This document shows, in pieces, positions 10,785 to 20,653 of a DNA stretch of 64,000 bases (positions are counted from its first letter, which is position 1; each line of letters begins with the position of its first letter). The position numbers and the translations under genes were made by a program. The notes beneath the pieces were generated by a model, which did not search any database, was not told the DNA's origin, and was given only the letters and a program-made list of their open reading frames with translations. Source of the stretch: Williamsia faeni (GTDB taxonomy: Bacteria > Actinomycetota > Actinomycetes > Mycobacteriales > Mycobacteriaceae); contig QJJF01000003.1 of the NCBI GenBank assembly GCA_003202005.1, positions 62,001 through 126,000 on the forward strand, written 5' to 3'.

Positions 10785-11908
10785 CGGCTCGCCGCCGTGC
10801 GATGAGCCCGCGCGAGTTCGATGCCGGCCGCGGCGACAGCCTGTGCGGCACCCCGGGCGCCGGACCCGGCGGCGGCAGCAGCCATCGCCGCAAGTCTCTG
10901 CGGATCGGTCAACAGCGGTGGGATGGCCTGTGCCACATAGTCCGGTGTCAGGTCGGCATCGTCGACCAGCAGCCCACCGCCGGCCGCGACGAGTGCGGCG
11001 GCGTTGAGGCGTTGCTCGCCGTTGCCGTGTGGCAGCGGGACATAGACCGCGGGCAGCCCGGTGGCCGAGACCTCGGCGACGGTCATCGCACCCGAACGAC
11101 AGACGGCCAGGTCGGCGGCGGCATAGGCCAGGTCCATCCGCGAGATGTACGGCAGGCCGACATACGCCGGTGCCGCATCGAACGGCTCCAGAGAGTTCTT
11201 CTTCCCGTAGGCGTGCAGGACACCGATACCGCTGTCGCACAATGCTTGTGCGGCACCACGGACCGCGGTGTTGAGGCTCCCGGCACCCTGCGATCCGCCG
11301 AACACCAACAACGTCGGGGCATCGGGATCGAGTCCGAAGAATGCACGAGCCTGTGACCGCAATGCGCCACGATCGAGGTCGGAGATGGCAGCGCGCACCG
11401 GGATGCCGACAACTTCCGCGTCGAGCCCGGAATCGGGCACCGCGGCCAGCACCCGCTGCGCCAGCCGGGCGCCCACCTTGTTCGCCACACCGGCACGCGC
11501 GTTGGCCTCATGGATGACCACGGGGATCCGGGCGCCAGAACGCCGACGGAGGCGCGCTGCCAGATATGCGGGCAATGCCACGTATCCGCCGAATCCGATG
11601 ACCACGTCGGCGTCGACCTCGTCGAGGACCCGGCGGGTTTCCGCCACCGACTTACGCAGCCGCAGTGGAAGTTTGGCCAGATCGGCGTTGGGCTTACGCG
11701 GCAGGGGCACCGGCGGGATCAGCTCCAGCCGATACCCGCGCTCCGGTACCAGAGTGGTTTCCAGCCCACGGGCCGTACCCAGCGCGGTGACCTTGATCGT
11801 CGGATCGATCTCGACCAATGCGTCCGCGACGGCCATCGCCGGCTCGATGTGACCGGCCGTGCCGCCGCCGGCCACCACGATCGACAGCGGACGCGTCGGA
11901 TCACTCAT
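10781..11908 (-). CDS. murG: lipid II synthase MurG
   Basis: GT28 glycosyltransferase that adds GlcNAc to lipid I on the inner membrane face, giving lipid II. In the 375-residue protein the N-terminal glycine-rich loop GGGTAGH is at residues 14-20. The membrane-facing motif [14 protein letters not shown], the second glycine loop [12 protein letters not shown] and the UDP-binding segment [11 protein letters not shown] follow in order. Its end overlaps murC and it lies 54 bases after ftsW. Equivalent to Rv2153c. Confidence 0.97.
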   Translation of the reverse strand: MSDPTRPLSIVVAGGGTAGHIEPAMAVADALVEIDPTIKVTALGTARGLETTLVPERGYRLELIPPVPLPRKPNADLAKLPLRLRKSVAETRRVLDEVDADVVIGFGGYVALPAYLAARLRRRSGARIPVVIHEANARAGVANKVGARLAQRVLAAVPDSGLDAEVVGIPVRAAISDLDRGALRSQARAFFGLDPDAPTLLVFGGSQGAGSLNTAVRGAAQALCDSGIGVLHAYGKKNSLEPFDAAPAYVGLPYISRMDLAYAAADLAVCRSGAMTVAEVSATGLPAVYVPLPHGNGEQRLNAAALVAAGGGLLVDDADLTPDYVAQAIPPLLTDPQRLAAMAAAAAGSGARGAAQAVAAAGIELARAHRTAASR

Positions 11909-11962
11909 TGCTCTTTACCCCATCCCCTTGCGTCCCGTCCAGATCCACAACGGGCGGTACGG

Positions 11963-13759
11963 TCACCGACGCGGCCGCGGATCGCGGTATCGGTTGTCCT
12001 CGCCGTAGACCGGCCGGGCGGATGGATTGCTGCCGCGACGGATATCTCGCGGCTGACGATCATGGGCATAGCTGTCATTGTTACGCAGTGGCTGCGATCG
12101 CCGCTGCGGTGGGCTCGCGGTGCCGCCATATCCCCAATCCTGGGGCCGCGCCGTCCGCACCCGGCGGATGTCGTCGCGCGGTGCGTAGCTGCGCGGTGGC
12201 TGCCGTTTCTGCGATGGGCGCCGAACCGGTTCGGTGGCCGCCGTTCGCCGCGCCCGTCCCACCGGACTCGGTGCGCGGTGTACCCGCCGCTGGTCCAGGC
12301 GGTCGCGCAGGACCTCGGCACGCGTCTGTGAATACGGGACCGGGTGGGGCAGCCGGAGCATCCGGCCGAAGCGTCCGTCACCGCCGGAGGCCAGTGCTGC
12401 CACCGCCTCCGGTTCGTGACGCGCGGCGTTTGCCAGCAAGCCGAACATGACCAGTGTGGTCAGCGTCGAGGTGCCACCGGCCGACAACAACGGCAGCTGG
12501 ATACCGGTCACCGGCAGCAGGCCGACAACGTAGCTGATGTTGATCAGTGCCTGCGCGGTCACCAGGATCGTGATCGTCGCGGTGAGCAGCCGTAGGAAGG
12601 GATCCACCGAGCGGGCCGCGATCCGCAGGCCGACAAAGGCGAACAGACCGAACAGCAGCAGCACGATGACGCCACCGACAAGTCCGAGTTCTTCGCCGAT
12701 GATCGCGAAGATGAAGTCGTTGTGGGCGTTGGGCAGATAGTTCCACTTGGCGCGGCTCTGACCGAGACCTTCACCGAACGGACCACCGTTGGCAAGTGCA
12801 TATCGGGCCTGTCTGGCCTGGTAGCCGGCACCCTGTGGATCATCGACCTGGCCGAAGAAGCTGAGCACACGCTGGCTGCGGTAACCGGCCGTCATGGCTA
12901 GCACGGCCGCCAGTGCCACACCGGTGAGGGCAAAGAATCCGAACACCTTCATCGGCAGACCCGCGAACCAGAGCAACGCGCCGACGATGATCGCGATCGT
13001 GACGGTGGTACTCAGGTTCGGTTCCAGGATGATCAGCAGACAGATCAGAAAACTCACGGGGATGAGCGGCACCAGCAGTTCACGCAGTTGCGCGTTGTCC
13101 CGGCGGCGGGAGGCGAGCAGGTGGGCTCCCCACACGCACAGAGCCACCTTCGTCAGCTCCGATGGCTGCACCGAGAAACCGGCAACCGTGAACCAGCGCC
13201 GGGCACCCTGGGCCATCGTGCCGATCCCGGGCACGAGGACCAGCATGAGCATGATCGTGGTCACGATGATCGCGGGCGCGGCAAGTCGGCGCATGATCCG
13301 CACCGGCATCCGGACGGCGAAGAAGAACAGCACCACGCCGAGGGCGGCGAACACCAACTGTGTGGTGAACATGCCGTACGACGAACCGGTCTTCGAATAG
13401 CCCTCGACCGACGACGCCGAGAGCACCATGACCAATCCGAACGCGGTGAGCAGGACGGCGAGGGTCAGGATCAGGTGGAACGACGCCAGCGGCCGGCTCA
13501 GTACCCCCGCGATCCGGGAAAGTATCGACCCGATCCCCTCACCCAAAGTGATGATCCGGCGTTCGGCGACTGGTTTGGATGTGCCGCTGCCACGGCCACC
13601 CACCGAACCGGAATCTTCGGCCTCGGTGTCGGTGTCGGACTCGGGGCCGACGTCGACTCCGTCCAGGTCGGTGTCTTCGCCGGTGTCTTCCGCGGCGTCG
13701 GTGTCGAGGTCGACATCGGAGGCAGAATCGTCGGTGTCGGTGATCTGCTTCTTGCGCAT
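11963..13759 (-). CDS. ftsW: SEDS peptidoglycan polymerase FtsW, with long charged ends
   Basis: Septal glycan polymerase that works with FtsI. The SEDS core has about ten membrane helices and the signatures GFSVQPSELTKVALCVWGA, ALANGGPFGEGLGQSRAKW and PNAHNDFIFAIIGEELGL. At 598 residues it is longer than most FtsW proteins. About 60 N-terminal residues are an Asp-rich acidic run, and about 100 C-terminal residues are Arg/Pro-rich. It starts one base inside the murD stop (TGATG). Equivalent to Rv2154c. The tails are probably cytoplasmic interaction regions. Confidence 0.96.
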   Translation of the reverse strand: MRKKQITDTDDSASDVDLDTDAAEDTGEDTDLDGVDVGPESDTDTEAEDSGSVGGRGSGTSKPVAERRIITLGEGIGSILSRIAGVLSRPLASFHLILTLAVLLTAFGLVMVLSASSVEGYSKTGSSYGMFTTQLVFAALGVVLFFFAVRMPVRIMRRLAAPAIIVTTIMLMLVLVPGIGTMAQGARRWFTVAGFSVQPSELTKVALCVWGAHLLASRRRDNAQLRELLVPLIPVSFLICLLIILEPNLSTTVTIAIIVGALLWFAGLPMKVFGFFALTGVALAAVLAMTAGYRSQRVLSFFGQVDDPQGAGYQARQARYALANGGPFGEGLGQSRAKWNYLPNAHNDFIFAIIGEELGLVGGVIVLLLFGLFAFVGLRIAARSVDPFLRLLTATITILVTAQALINISYVVGLLPVTGIQLPLLSAGGTSTLTTLVMFGLLANAARHEPEAVAALASGGDGRFGRMLRLPHPVPYSQTRAEVLRDRLDQRRVHRAPSPVGRARRTAATEPVRRPSQKRQPPRSYAPRDDIRRVRTARPQDWGYGGTASPPQRRSQPLRNNDSYAHDRQPRDIRRGSNPSARPVYGEDNRYRDPRPRR

Positions 13760-15273
13760 CAGGACGCCCCCAGCACCTGCGCGCCCGGAAGGGCGCGGGC
13801 ACTGGCGGCGAAGCTGTCGCCGCGGGCTCCATAACCGGAGAACATGTCCAGGGATGCTGCGGCCGGAGCCAGCACCACTGCATCAGGGGTATCGGGGTCG
13901 GCAGTGCACAGATCCCAGGCGGCCCGCACCGCGCTGTCCATGACCGCGTCGGCGGACGCCGGAACTGCAGAAGCCGGGGCGATGTTCACCGCCCCATCTT
14001 CTCCTGTTACTCGTGTGACTGTTGGGACCAAAGGGGCGTGTCGGGTCATTGCATCTTTGATGATGTCGCGATCGGCTCCGATGATCACCACCCCGGCGAG
14101 CCGATCGCGGATGGCGATGACGAGTTCGTCGACCGATGCGCCCTTCAGCAAGCCGCCGGCAACCCAGACCACCCGGCGGTGTCCCAGGATCGAGGCCTGC
14201 GCGGCGTGGGGGTTGGTCGCCTTCGAGTCATTGATGAAGGTGGTGGTCCCGACGATGGCGACCGGCGCGCTGCGATGTCCGCCGACGGTGAATGTGTCGA
14301 GGCCTTCGGCCACGGCCGGTGCGCTCACGCCGACCGCACGGCACAGGGCCGCCGCGGCCAGCGCATCGAGCACACCGGACGGACCCGGCGGCCGCACCCG
14401 GTCTGCATCGAACAAGGAAACGGGGTCGATCGGAACGACGGAGGACAAGTCCTCGCTCGCCTCCCAGTCGACCCGGTCGACCAGTCGACCGTCGACGACA
14501 CCGAGCTCACCGGGCCCGGGCGCGCCGAGCCGGAAGCCGATGGTTCGGCCATCGGGGTCGGATCCGCGCAGGCCTGCGGCGACCGGATCGTCGAGACCGA
14601 CCACGGCGATCGGCCCCGACAGGGCGATCGCCTTGGCCTCGACGTAGGCGGCCATCGAGCCGTGCCAGTCGAGGTGATCTTCGGCGATGTTGAGCACCAC
14701 ACCCGCGGTCGGACGTACCGACGGTGCCCAGAAGAGCTGGAAGGACGACAGTTCCACGGCCAGCACGTCGATACGCGGCTCGGCGACCAGCGCGTCGAGC
14801 ACCGGCAGGCCGATGTTGCCGCAGGCCAGAACCGACACTCCCGCTGCCGCCATGATCGACTCGATCATCCCGGTGGTGGTGGTCTTGCCGTTGGTGCCCG
14901 TCACCACGAGCCATTGGCGTGGTGCTCCGGTCACACCCGAGCGGTCCACCTGCCACGCCAGTTCGACTTCACCCCAGACCGGCAGTCCGGCATCCGCCGC
15001 AGCGACCACCAGTGGGTTGTCGGGCCGAAAACCCGGTGACGCGACGACGAGGTCGAAGTCTGCGATCCAGCCGGGTGTAGCCATCAGCGTGTCCGGGGAC
15101 ACTGCCGCAGCACCGGCGGAAACAAGCGGTTCGAGTGCCGCTGCGCGGTTGTCGCACACGGTGACCGAGACGCCCTGGTTCAGCAGGAACCGGGCGGCCG
15201 ACGCTCCGGCCACGCCGGCACCGGCCACCAGAACCCGCTCACCCCAGGGTCGCTCCGGAGAAGCCGACATCAT
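13759..15273 (-). CDS. murD: UDP-N-acetylmuramoylalanine--D-glutamate ligase
   Basis: Adds D-Glu to UDP-MurNAc-L-Ala using ATP. Family marks in the 504-residue protein are the N-terminal loop VLVAGAGVAGASAARFL, the ATP loop VVTGTNGKTTTTGMIE, the NIAEDHLDWHG stretch and the C-terminal INDSKATNPHAA. A longer frame begins at a TTG at 15294, but that codon is only one base after GGAGG. The ATG at 15271-15273 has GAGGA seven bases upstream and gives the normal N-terminus. It overlaps ftsW by one base. Equivalent to Rv2155c. Confidence 0.95.
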   Translation of the reverse strand: MMSASPERPWGERVLVAGAGVAGASAARFLLNQGVSVTVCDNRAAALEPLVSAGAAAVSPDTLMATPGWIADFDLVVASPGFRPDNPLVVAAADAGLPVWGEVELAWQVDRSGVTGAPRQWLVVTGTNGKTTTTGMIESIMAAAGVSVLACGNIGLPVLDALVAEPRIDVLAVELSSFQLFWAPSVRPTAGVVLNIAEDHLDWHGSMAAYVEAKAIALSGPIAVVGLDDPVAAGLRGSDPDGRTIGFRLGAPGPGELGVVDGRLVDRVDWEASEDLSSVVPIDPVSLFDADRVRPPGPSGVLDALAAAALCRAVGVSAPAVAEGLDTFTVGGHRSAPVAIVGTTTFINDSKATNPHAAQASILGHRRVVWVAGGLLKGASVDELVIAIRDRLAGVVIIGADRDIIKDAMTRHAPLVPTVTRVTGEDGAVNIAPASAVPASADAVMDSAVRAAWDLCTADPDTPDAVVLAPAAASLDMFSGYGARGDSFAASARALPGAQVLGAS

Positions 15274-15306
15274 CGACCATTCCTCACTGGCCAATCCTCC
15301 ACTCGC

Positions 15307-16395
15307 CTATCCCCCACTGGCACTGAGGAACTCGCTGTAGAACAGCGACAATCCCAGCGCACAGGCGATGGCCGTGAGCAGCCAGAACCTGATGATCACG
15401 GTTGTTTCCGCCCATCCCGACAGTTCGAAGTGGTGATGGAACGGTGCCATTCGGAACACCCGTCGACCCGTGGTCCGGAAGACCGCGATCTGGATGACAA
15501 CCGAGATGATCTCTGCGACGAAGAGCGCACCGACGACGACCGCGAGCAACTCGGTGCTGGTGGTGATCGACAGGCCGGCGAGGAGGCCACCGAGGGCCAG
15601 TGAACCGGTATCGCCCATGAAAATCTTGGCCGGCGCGGCGTTCCACCACAGGAACCCCAGGCAGGCGCCACCGCCGGCCACCGCGATCAGTGCCAGATCG
15701 AGCGGGTCCCGCACGGTGTAACAGCCCGGCTCGGCGGTCTTGGGTCCGCCGACGCAGGCGTTGCGGTACTGCCAGAAGGTGATCAGTACGTAGGAACCGA
15801 GCACCATCGCCATCGAGCCGGCGGCGAGCCCGTCGAGTCCGTCGGTGAAGTTGACCGCGTTCGACCAGGCCGACACGACCAGCCAGACGAAGATGATGAA
15901 CACCACCGAACCCATCGCGATGGCGTCGATCTCGCGGACGTAGGACAACTGGGAGCTGGCCGGCCGGTATCCGGCCTCATTGCGGAATTGCAGTACCAGG
16001 AAGCCGAACAACAATGCCGCGATCAGCTGACCCACCGACTTCGCGGTTTTGTTCAGACCGAGGTTGCGCTGCTTGCGGATCTTGATGAAGTCATCGAGGA
16101 AACCGACCACGGCCAGCGTGGTCGCGAGCGACAGCACCAGAACGCCCGAGGCGGTAGGTCCGCTGCCGTCTGTCAGCAACCCGAACAGGTGCGATCCCCA
16201 GTAACCGGCCCACAACGCGGCCACGATCGCCACGCCGCCCATCGAGGGCGTGCCGCGCTTGGTCTGATGGCTCGCGGGCCCCTCGACCCTGATCTCCTGA
16301 CCGAAACCTTGACGCGAAAAAACCTTGATCAGCACCGGCGTCAGCAAGATCGCCACCGCCAGCGAGAGCACGCCCGCAATCAGGATCTGCCTCAC
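15307..16395 (-). CDS. mraY: phospho-N-acetylmuramoyl-pentapeptide transferase MraY (MurX)
   Basis: Ten-helix membrane enzyme that moves phospho-MurNAc-pentapeptide onto the polyprenyl phosphate carrier to make lipid I. The 362-residue protein contains the magnesium and substrate motifs [33 protein letters not shown] and [10 protein letters not shown], and an early RGTPSMGG. The start is GTG. It follows the murF remnant by 46 bases. Equivalent to Rv2156c. Confidence 0.97.
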   Translation of the reverse strand: MRQILIAGVLSLAVAILLTPVLIKVFSRQGFGQEIRVEGPASHQTKRGTPSMGGVAIVAALWAGYWGSHLFGLLTDGSGPTASGVLVLSLATTLAVVGFLDDFIKIRKQRNLGLNKTAKSVGQLIAALLFGFLVLQFRNEAGYRPASSQLSYVREIDAIAMGSVVFIIFVWLVVSAWSNAVNFTDGLDGLAAGSMAMVLGSYVLITFWQYRNACVGGPKTAEPGCYTVRDPLDLALIAVAGGGACLGFLWWNAAPAKIFMGDTGSLALGGLLAGLSITTSTELLAVVVGALFVAEIISVVIQIAVFRTTGRRVFRMAPFHHHFELSGWAETTVIIRFWLLTAIACALGLSLFYSEFLSASGG

Positions 16396-16441
16396 CTGAA
16401 CATCCCTATCTGTCGAGTATCAATGCAGTGATCGATGGCGC

Positions 16442-16921
16442 TCACGCAGGATCGCCACCCGGAGACCGGTGACCGACCCTGCTCTCCAAGAAGTCGGTCA
16501 AACCGAGCTCACGCCCACCCATCACCAGCACCACATCGTGCTCGCCGAGTTCTGCGTCCAGTATCTCTGCAGCCGCCTGCGGCGTGGACACCAGGACCGC
16601 CTCCGAACCCCACGAGCCCTCCATGACCGCACCTTGGTGTAGTCCGTGGACGGCGCGCGAGGTCCCCACACAGATGACCTGCCCGATGTCCAGGCGCACG
16701 GCCAGTCTTCCGAGTTCGTCGTGCGACACCACCCAGCCCGTCATCGCGGCCCGGTCATCGGCGTCGAGATCGGCCGGGACATCCATCTCCCCCAGTACGG
16801 CCCAGCTGCGTCGCTGCGGCGCGGCATGCACCGCGTCGGCGAGGTCACGCAAGGCGCCGCGTACCGCCCTGGTGTCGACCAAGTCCACCGCGTCGGCCCT
16901 GTCACTATCCGGATTGCTCAC
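16442..16921 (-). CDS. murF: stand-alone C-terminal domain of MurF (severely shortened murF)
   Basis: A full MurF (about 480-530 residues) adds D-Ala-D-Ala to UDP-MurNAc-tripeptide. Here only 159 residues are present. They match the C-terminal Mur ligase domain, recognisable from RRSWAVLGEM, HDELGRLAVRLDIGQVICVG and GAVMEGSWGSEA. The uridine-binding and ATP-binding central domains are absent, and there is no room for them: the gene begins in a GTGA overlap with the murE stop. The usual terminal VKGSRG-like motif is degraded to VMGGRE. It cannot carry out the ligase reaction alone. It may be a fossil, a regulatory partner, or the result of an assembly deletion. Confidence 0.75.
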   Translation of the reverse strand: MSNPDSDRADAVDLVDTRAVRGALRDLADAVHAAPQRRSWAVLGEMDVPADLDADDRAAMTGWVVSHDELGRLAVRLDIGQVICVGTSRAVHGLHQGAVMEGSWGSEAVLVSTPQAAAEILDAELGEHDVVLVMGGRELGLTDFLESRVGHRSPGGDPA

Positions 16922-18558
16922 TGCAATGACTCCGTGTCAGTTGGATTCTGTTGCGTCCCAAGCTCATCGATCGCCTGGCCCAAGACAACCCGATCGTCGA
17001 ACGGATGCTTGATGCCGTGGATCTCCTGTCCGGCCTCGTGCCCTTTGCCGGCCACGAGCACCACGTCACCGGCCCGGGCCCACCGGACTGCGGCCGCGAT
17101 CGCGCCGGCGCGGTCACCGATCTCCTGGACGGGCTCGGCTCCGGAAGGTCGCTCGGCGAGCGGTACCGCCGCGGCCCCGGCAATAACCTGCGCCCGGATG
17201 TCGGCGGGCACTTCGGTCCGTGGATTGTCGTCGGTGACGACTACGAATTCGGCGCCGCGCGCGGCAGCCTCGCCCATCATGGGACGCTTTCCGGTGTCTC
17301 GATCACCACCGGCCCCGACAACCACTGCGATCCGGCCCTGTGTCTGGCCCCGAAGTGTGGCGATGACGGCCTCGAGCGCGGCGGGTTTGTGGGCGTAGTC
17401 GACCACTGCGAGGAACGGCTGACCGCGGACCACCCGTTCGACCCGACCGGGTACCGCGACATCACCGACCGACGCGATCGCGGTCTCGACCGGCACACCC
17501 GCGCCGGACGCGAGGGCAACGGCGGTCAGCGCATTGGCGACGTTGAATCGGCCCGGCATCGGGACAGTCATCTCGTACGACTGCCCGGTCGGATCGGTCA
17601 CCGTCACGCGCTGCGCGCCGTCCCGGGCGACCTCGGACGTACCGGCATGCCAATCCACACCATCTGCCGACCCGGTCGTCGACACACTGACGGCACCTCG
17701 TCCGGCGATGCGGAACATCTCCCGACCCCAGTCGTCATCGACGCAGATCACCGACGCGCCGGCGTGAACCGCCGAATCCGGCTGGAACAGAAGCGCTTTG
17801 GTGTTGAAGTAGTCACGCATCGTGGGATGGAAATCCAGGTGGTCCTGCGAGAGGTTCGTGAACGCGCCCAGTGCGAACCTGGTCCCGTCGACCCGCCCGA
17901 GATACAGGGCATGGCTCGAGACCTCCATCACCACCGAGTCCACACCCTGCTCGAGCATCGCGGCCAGCAACCCTTGCAGTTGGGGGGCCTCGGGGGTCGT
18001 CAGCGCACTGGGCTGGCGGATCCCGGCGATCCGGGTCTCGACCGTGCCGATCAGGCCGACCGAATGTCCGGCCGCCATCAGCGCCGCCTCGGTGAGATAG
18101 CTCGTGGTGGTTTTGCCCGACGTCCCGGTGATACCGATCAGGGTCAAGCTCCGGGATGGGTGACCGTAGACCTGTGAACTGAGGTCGCCGAGGACGGCCC
18201 TCGGTTCCGGATGCACCAGCACCACACAGTTCGGCGTCGGATCCAGGCCGGCGATGACGTCACGTCCGGCCTGATTCGTCAGAACCGCGGACGCACCGGC
18301 GGCCAGAGCGTCGGCAGCGAATTGCGCGCCGTGAAACCGGCTGCCGGGAAGCGCGGCGAACAGATCCCCGGGCCTCACATCCTGTGCCCGCAGGGTGACC
18401 CCACCGACTTCTGTCTGTGCCGTGGCCGAGCCGATCAGATCTATCCGGGCGTTGCCGGTTGCTGCGAGAGCCTCGACCGAGGTCGGGGTGACCAGGGCAG
18501 GACGCAACACCGAACTATCGGGAGCAGACACGTGCTCAACATACCGTCGCAGGGTCAC
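16918..18558 (-). CDS. murE: UDP-MurNAc-tripeptide synthetase MurE (meso-diaminopimelate type)
   Basis: Adds the third stem residue to UDP-MurNAc-L-Ala-D-Glu. The 546-residue protein shows the ATP loop GITGTSGKTTTSYL and MEVSSHALYLGRVDG. The DDNPR motif (in VVTDDNPRTEVP) selects meso-diaminopimelate rather than lysine, consistent with Mycobacteriales wall chemistry. The start is a GTG in a GTGA overlap with the ftsI stop; a second in-frame GTG nine codons later is possible. Equivalent to Rv2158c. Confidence 0.96.
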   Translation of the reverse strand: MTLRRYVEHVSAPDSSVLRPALVTPTSVEALAATGNARIDLIGSATAQTEVGGVTLRAQDVRPGDLFAALPGSRFHGAQFAADALAAGASAVLTNQAGRDVIAGLDPTPNCVVLVHPEPRAVLGDLSSQVYGHPSRSLTLIGITGTSGKTTTSYLTEAALMAAGHSVGLIGTVETRIAGIRQPSALTTPEAPQLQGLLAAMLEQGVDSVVMEVSSHALYLGRVDGTRFALGAFTNLSQDHLDFHPTMRDYFNTKALLFQPDSAVHAGASVICVDDDWGREMFRIAGRGAVSVSTTGSADGVDWHAGTSEVARDGAQRVTVTDPTGQSYEMTVPMPGRFNVANALTAVALASGAGVPVETAIASVGDVAVPGRVERVVRGQPFLAVVDYAHKPAALEAVIATLRGQTQGRIAVVVGAGGDRDTGKRPMMGEAAARGAEFVVVTDDNPRTEVPADIRAQVIAGAAAVPLAERPSGAEPVQEIGDRAGAIAAAVRWARAGDVVLVAGKGHEAGQEIHGIKHPFDDRVVLGQAIDELGTQQNPTDTESLQ

Positions 18559-20579
18559 CCGGCTTGCAGCACCAGTGGTGGCGTCGGGCCCGACGACAGT
18601 GGTACCCGCTCACGCTGCAGCATCCAGGACGCGATGGTCTGGAACAGCGGAGCGGCACTCTGCCCACCGGAGCCGTCGCTGCTTCGCTTCGGGTTGTCCA
18701 GCATGATCCCGATCACGTACCGCGGGTTGTCCGCGGGCGCGATACCGGCGAACGTGATGTTGTAGGCCTCGTTGGAGTAGCAACCACATTTCGGGTTCAC
18801 CTGCTGCGCGGTGCCGGTCTTACCGCTGATCTGGTACCCGGGCACAGCCGCCTTCGTACCGGTGCCGTTCTGGACGCCCATCGGATCGCTCTGGATCACC
18901 GCACGGAACATGTCACGGACCGTTTTGGCCGCCGCCGGGCTGACCACACGCACCCCTGGGGGCTGTTCGGTCACACCGGGCTGTCCATCGCCGTTGACCG
19001 CCTTGATGATCCGCGGTGGGATGCGCACGCCGTCGTTGGCGATCGCCTGATACATGGCGGTCATCTGCAGCAGGGTCATCGTCAGGCCCTGGCCGATCGG
19101 GAGGTTGGCGAACGTACCGCCCGACCACTGCGTGCGGGCCGGGACAACCCCACCGCTCTCGCCGGGCAGACCCACATCGGTGCTCTGCCCGAGACCAAAA
19201 CGCTTGAGCATGTCGGCATATCGGTCCTCGCCGACCTTCTCGGCGAGCATGAGCGTTCCGACGTTGGAGGACTTACCGAAGATGCCGGTGGTCGTGTAGG
19301 GCACAACGCCATGCGCCCAGGCATCTTTCACGGTGGCGTCGGACATGGTGATCGACCCCGGGACCTGGTGCACCTCGTCCGGCGTGGTGACGCCGTATTC
19401 GATGGCGGCCGCCGCGGTGACGAGCTTGTTGACCGAACCGGGCTCGAAGGGAGAGGTGACCGGGAGGTCACCGAGCTGTGCATCCTTTTGTTCGTCAAGG
19501 GGTTTGGCCGGATTGAAGGTGCCGTCGTTGGCCATGGCGAGGACCTCACCGGTCTTGACGTCCATGACGACCACCGACGCGTTCGCCGCACCGGACTTCT
19601 CCTTGGCGAGCTGAACCTGGTTCTGGACGTACCACTGGATGTCTGAGTCGATGGTCAGTTCCACGGTGGCGCCGTTCACCGCCGGATGCAGGTTGCGAGG
19701 ACTGCCCGGGATCACCGCGCCGTCCGACCCGCGGTCGTAGGTGCGCGACCCGTCGGCTCCCGAAAGCACTGAATCCAGGGATGATTCCAGTCCGATCAGG
19801 CCGTTCCCGTCGAAGTCCACATCGCCGACGATGTTCGCAGCCAGCTCACCACCGGGGTACAGCCGGACGTCTTGCCGTTCGGACCCTACCTCGGGGAACT
19901 CCTCGATGATCTTGTTCGCCGACTCCGGGCTCACCGCCCGTGCCAGGTACACGAAAGTTTCGTCGCTGCTCAATAGTTCACGCAGTGATGACTCGTCGAA
20001 TTCGTTGCCGAGTTCGGCACGGATCCCGGCGGCGATCTCGTCGATGCGGGTGTCCAGATCGGGCAGCTCCGGATTCTTCTGATGAGCCTCTTCGATCTCC
20101 TTGCGCACCTTGATCGGCTGGAACGTCAATGCGCGAGCGTCGTCGGTGTATGCGATTGCCTTGCCGTTACGGTCTTCGATGGCACCACGTTTCGCGGGCA
20201 GCACTTCGGTGACCGCGCGCTGACTCGCCGCTTCTGCCGACAGCGCCGGACCGTCGACGACCTGTAGCATCGTCATCTTCAGCGTGACCGCCAGGACCAC
20301 CAGCAGGATGACAACCGTCACCACCCGGTGACGTCGCAGGAACTGCCGACCGGCCCGGATCATGTCGTCGTTTCCGCGGTGGGGACCACCGGCGGGAAAA
20401 CCGGTGCGGCCGGTGGCCGCACGAGGTGCGGTGTCCGGATTGTCACCGTCGCGGTAACCGGTAGGTCCCGTTCCCTGACGTCCCCGCGGACGCCGGGACG
20501 GACCGACCCGCTCGCGGCCCGTGGCGCGCTGCCGAGTACGGCGGTCGCCGGCAGGTGTCTGCCGCGTCATCGGCAGCAC
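18555..20579 (-). CDS. ftsI: septal transpeptidase FtsI / PbpB (class B penicillin-binding protein)
   Basis: Cross-links septal peptidoglycan. The roughly 670-residue protein has an Arg/Gly/Pro-rich cytoplasmic segment (1-75), one membrane anchor (RHRVVTVVILLVVLAVTLKM), a dimerisation region with RGAIEDRNGK, and the transpeptidase domain. Catalytic motifs are SVNK (Ser near residue 382), SSN in FGKSSNVGT, and KTG near residue 587 in ISGKTGTAQQ. The first codon may be the GTG at 20579 or the ATG three codons on. Equivalent to Rv2163c. It overlaps murE by four bases. Confidence 0.95.
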   Translation of the reverse strand: MLPMTRQTPAGDRRTRQRATGRERVGPSRRPRGRQGTGPTGYRDGDNPDTAPRAATGRTGFPAGGPHRGNDDMIRAGRQFLRRHRVVTVVILLVVLAVTLKMTMLQVVDGPALSAEAASQRAVTEVLPAKRGAIEDRNGKAIAYTDDARALTFQPIKVRKEIEEAHQKNPELPDLDTRIDEIAAGIRAELGNEFDESSLRELLSSDETFVYLARAVSPESANKIIEEFPEVGSERQDVRLYPGGELAANIVGDVDFDGNGLIGLESSLDSVLSGADGSRTYDRGSDGAVIPGSPRNLHPAVNGATVELTIDSDIQWYVQNQVQLAKEKSGAANASVVVMDVKTGEVLAMANDGTFNPAKPLDEQKDAQLGDLPVTSPFEPGSVNKLVTAAAAIEYGVTTPDEVHQVPGSITMSDATVKDAWAHGVVPYTTTGIFGKSSNVGTLMLAEKVGEDRYADMLKRFGLGQSTDVGLPGESGGVVPARTQWSGGTFANLPIGQGLTMTLLQMTAMYQAIANDGVRIPPRIIKAVNGDGQPGVTEQPPGVRVVSPAAAKTVRDMFRAVIQSDPMGVQNGTGTKAAVPGYQISGKTGTAQQVNPKCGCYSNEAYNITFAGIAPADNPRYVIGIMLDNPKRSSDGSGGQSAAPLFQTIASWMLQRERVPLSSGPTPPLVLQAG

Positions 20580-20653
20580 CGGCCGTCAGCAGATCCATTC
20601 GCCGCGATGACTATCGCAAATGAGACCTCCATGGTTGTCAATTCTGTACTGCG

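Noticed and set aside
9264-11240. Longer murC starting inside murG
   Set aside because: The added residues are a shadow of murG; the ATGA overlap start at 10784 gives the normal protein.
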